In this document: piece by piece, positions 7,410-7,912 of the stretch
How positions within the stretch are numbered: the first letter of the stretch is position 1
How the letters are laid out: every line of letters begins with the position of its first letter
From: an uncultured Lachnospiraceae bacterium
Lineage (GTDB): Bacteria; Bacillota; Clostridia; Lachnospirales; Lachnospiraceae
Assembly (NCBI GenBank): GCA_902489925.1
Contig: CABUBX010000104.1
Coordinates: 1 to 7,912 of the forward strand
Length of the DNA: 7,912 nucleotides
Direction of reading: 5' to 3'
Position numbers and translations under genes: made by a program
Notes under the pieces: generated by a model
The model's database searches: none
What the model was told of the DNA's origin: nothing
Seen by the model: only the letters and a program-made list of their open reading frames with translations

Positions 7410-7652
7410 TTTTTCCGGTGTCAGTTCACGCTTGAGCCCAACGAAAAAGCGTTTTAAGTAAAAACCTAAAAAAAGGAAAAGAAATTTGAGTTTTTCTCCA
7501 AATCCCTCTTGATGCCGAATGTCTGAAAAAGCTATCTTTTTTCGGCGTTTTTTTACAGGACGGCGAATCGTGTCAGCGGAGGCTTGTCTTGTCCGGGTTT
7601 TGGACTCAGCCGCTTGTCTTGTCCGCTTGCGGACGCGCGTTGACGTTGCGGT
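7410..7652 (-). other. In-frame N-terminal extension of the LTA synthase gene
   Basis: The LTA synthase frame continues without a stop for 81 codons upstream of its first ATG, to a TAA at 7653-7655. It has no ATG, GTG or TTG start. The translation begins with a very basic stretch (RVRKRTRQAAESKTRTRQAS, then RRPVKKRRKK). An aromatic, hydrophobic and basic segment follows (EKLKFLFLFLGFYLKRFF) and runs directly into the known protein. It looks like a cytoplasmic, membrane-approaching N-terminus rather than chance noise. With no start codon of its own it must be reached from the upstream frame, which is one frame off. It is listed separately because the coding claim is an inference. Confidence 0.55.
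7582..7625 (-). repeat. Pair of 14-bp direct repeats encoding RTRQA
   Basis: GCTTGTCTTGTCCG (+ strand) occurs at 7582-7595 and again at 7612-7625, exactly 30 bp apart. In the LTA synthase frame each copy encodes Arg-Thr-Arg-Gln-Ala, so recombination between them would remove or add ten codons without changing the frame. They lie in the basic N-terminal extension, beside the suspected frameshift. Confidence 0.75.
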
Positions 7653-7827
7653 TTATCGTATCCTGACGCTCTTGAGGCTGGCTGTCAGGCCTGTGCTTCT
7701 TTGACCGGACAGTGTTTTGGAAAATGTTTTCATCGCGTTTGTCACTCGTATGTGGTGATGGTCTGTCCGGCAAATCCAGAGTGAAGTGGAAAAGCCGGTC
7801 TTGTCGGGAGGAATCTTTATTTTCCAT
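7606..7827 (-). pseudogene. Frameshifted 5' end of the LTA synthase gene (73-aa charged frame)
   Basis: ATG at 7827 with AAGGAG at 7836-7841, spacer 8 nt, is the best initiation signal on this strand. The frame runs 73 codons to a TGA at 7606-7608. The product is hydrophilic and probably disordered (starts MENKDSSRQDRLFHFTLDLP; rich in Arg, Asp, Gln, Asn, Pro and Ser), with no TM segment and no known domain. It overlaps the upstream extension of the LTA synthase frame by 47 nt, and moving from one frame to the other needs a +1 (or -2) shift. The fused product would be about 885 aa with a similar composition on both sides of the junction (RQDR/RQDT before it, RTRQA repeats after it). Alternatively it is an independent small gene. 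Confidence 0.6.
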
Positions 7828-7835
7828 AATATTAT

Positions 7836-7841
7836 CTCCTT
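7836..7841 (-). promoter_or_regulatory. Strong ribosome binding site setting the 7827 start
   Basis: AAGGAG on the - strand lies 8 nt upstream of the ATG at 7827. It contrasts with the weak GGA before the ATG at 7409, and it is the main reason to place the true translation start of this transcription unit at 7827. Confidence 0.8.
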
Positions 7842-7847
7842 GAATGA

Positions 7848-7873
7848 TTAACAATTTTTATCAATTTTGTTAA
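7848..7873. repeat. Inverted and tandem AT-rich repeats upstream of the - strand gene
   Basis: TTAACAA (7848-7854) and TTGTTAA (7867-7873) form a perfect 7-bp inverted repeat with a 12-bp spacer. Read on the - strand the same stretch is also a near-perfect 10-bp tandem repeat, AAAATTGATA then AAAATTGTTA (7849-7868). The 10-bp period and the place in the untranslated leader fit an operator or simply AT-rich leader DNA; no known regulator is recognised. Confidence 0.4.
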
Positions 7874-7896
7874 AAAAAATTACATATTAGTATAAT
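7867..7896 (+). promoter_or_regulatory. Candidate rightward promoter leaving the window
   Basis: TTGTTA (7867-7872; 4 of 6 to TTGACA) and a perfect TATAAT (7891-7896) are separated by 18 bp on the + strand. Transcription would start about 7903 and run out of the window, implying a divergent neighbour. AT-rich DNA gives such matches by chance, so this is tentative. Confidence 0.4.
7889..7894 (-). promoter_or_regulatory. Candidate -10 element for the LTA synthase unit
   Basis: TATACT on the - strand, overlapping the rightward TATAAT. It would give a leader of about 55 nt before the ATG at 7827. The matching -35 would fall at or beyond the window edge, so it cannot be tested here. Confidence 0.25.
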
Positions 7897-7912
7897 CCAC
7901 GCAAATTAGAAG

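Noticed and set aside
7515..7545. A possible + strand hairpin (AAAAAG with CTTTTT) resembling a terminator
   Set aside because: The stem is almost all A-T pairs with an imperfect outer part, and it lies within the probable coding extension on the other strand.
7519..7704. A + strand 61-codon open frame opposite the LTA synthase N-terminal region
   Set aside because: No ribosome binding site, Arg/Leu/Val-rich translation with no recognisable domain, and it lies antisense to the better supported extension.
1..7912. CRISPR arrays, tRNA or rRNA genes, insertion sequences, riboswitches
   Set aside because: No regularly spaced repeats, cloverleaf-like segment, transposase motif, terminal inverted repeats or recognisable riboswitch core were seen by eye.

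Overview
The window reads like a low-to-moderate GC Firmicute, most probably an anaerobic gut-type Clostridia (Lachnospiraceae-like). This rests on the protein flavour, the strong AGGAGG-type ribosome binding sites, the diacylglyceryl lipoprotein signal and a five-TM LTA-synthase-type sulfatase. The taxon is an inference, because no marker gene is present.

Positions 1-5045 (+ strand) hold a tightly packed operon. It starts with the 3' part of a metal-dependent amidohydrolase of the N-acyl-D-amino-acid deacylase (D-aminoacylase) type. An ABC importer of the spermidine/putrescine (Pot) class follows: ATPase, two permeases and a substrate-binding lipoprotein. Junctions are 4-bp ATGA overlaps or a 17-bp overlap, except for a 45-bp gap before the binding protein. 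The operon promoter lies outside the window. The binding protein has lost most of the acidic and aromatic residues that hold polyamines in E. coli PotD. Together with the linked deacylase, this suggests the system imports something other than a polyamine, perhaps an acylated amino acid or related amide that the amidohydrolase then cleaves.

Positions 5046-5168 separate two convergent transcription units and carry a long, near-perfect stem-loop that looks like a shared, bidirectional terminator.

Positions 5169-7827 (- strand) encode an LTA-synthase-family phosphoglycerol transferase (5 TM segments plus an extracellular alkaline-phosphatase-fold domain). The annotated-looking start at 7409 has only a weak ribosome binding site, and its frame stays open upstream to 7652. 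A strong AAGGAG and ATG at 7827 begin a short, highly charged reading frame that ends at 7606, one frame off. The simplest reading is one gene of about 885 codons with a long disordered basic cytoplasmic N-terminus, interrupted by a frameshift between 7606 and 7652. A (CG)3 tract there would restore the frame if it had one more unit. The interruption may be a true mutation, a phase-variation-like site or a sequence error.

Positions 7828-7912 are AT-rich upstream DNA with a 10-bp tandem repeat, an inverted repeat and candidate overlapping divergent promoter elements. One of these would fire rightwards out of the window.
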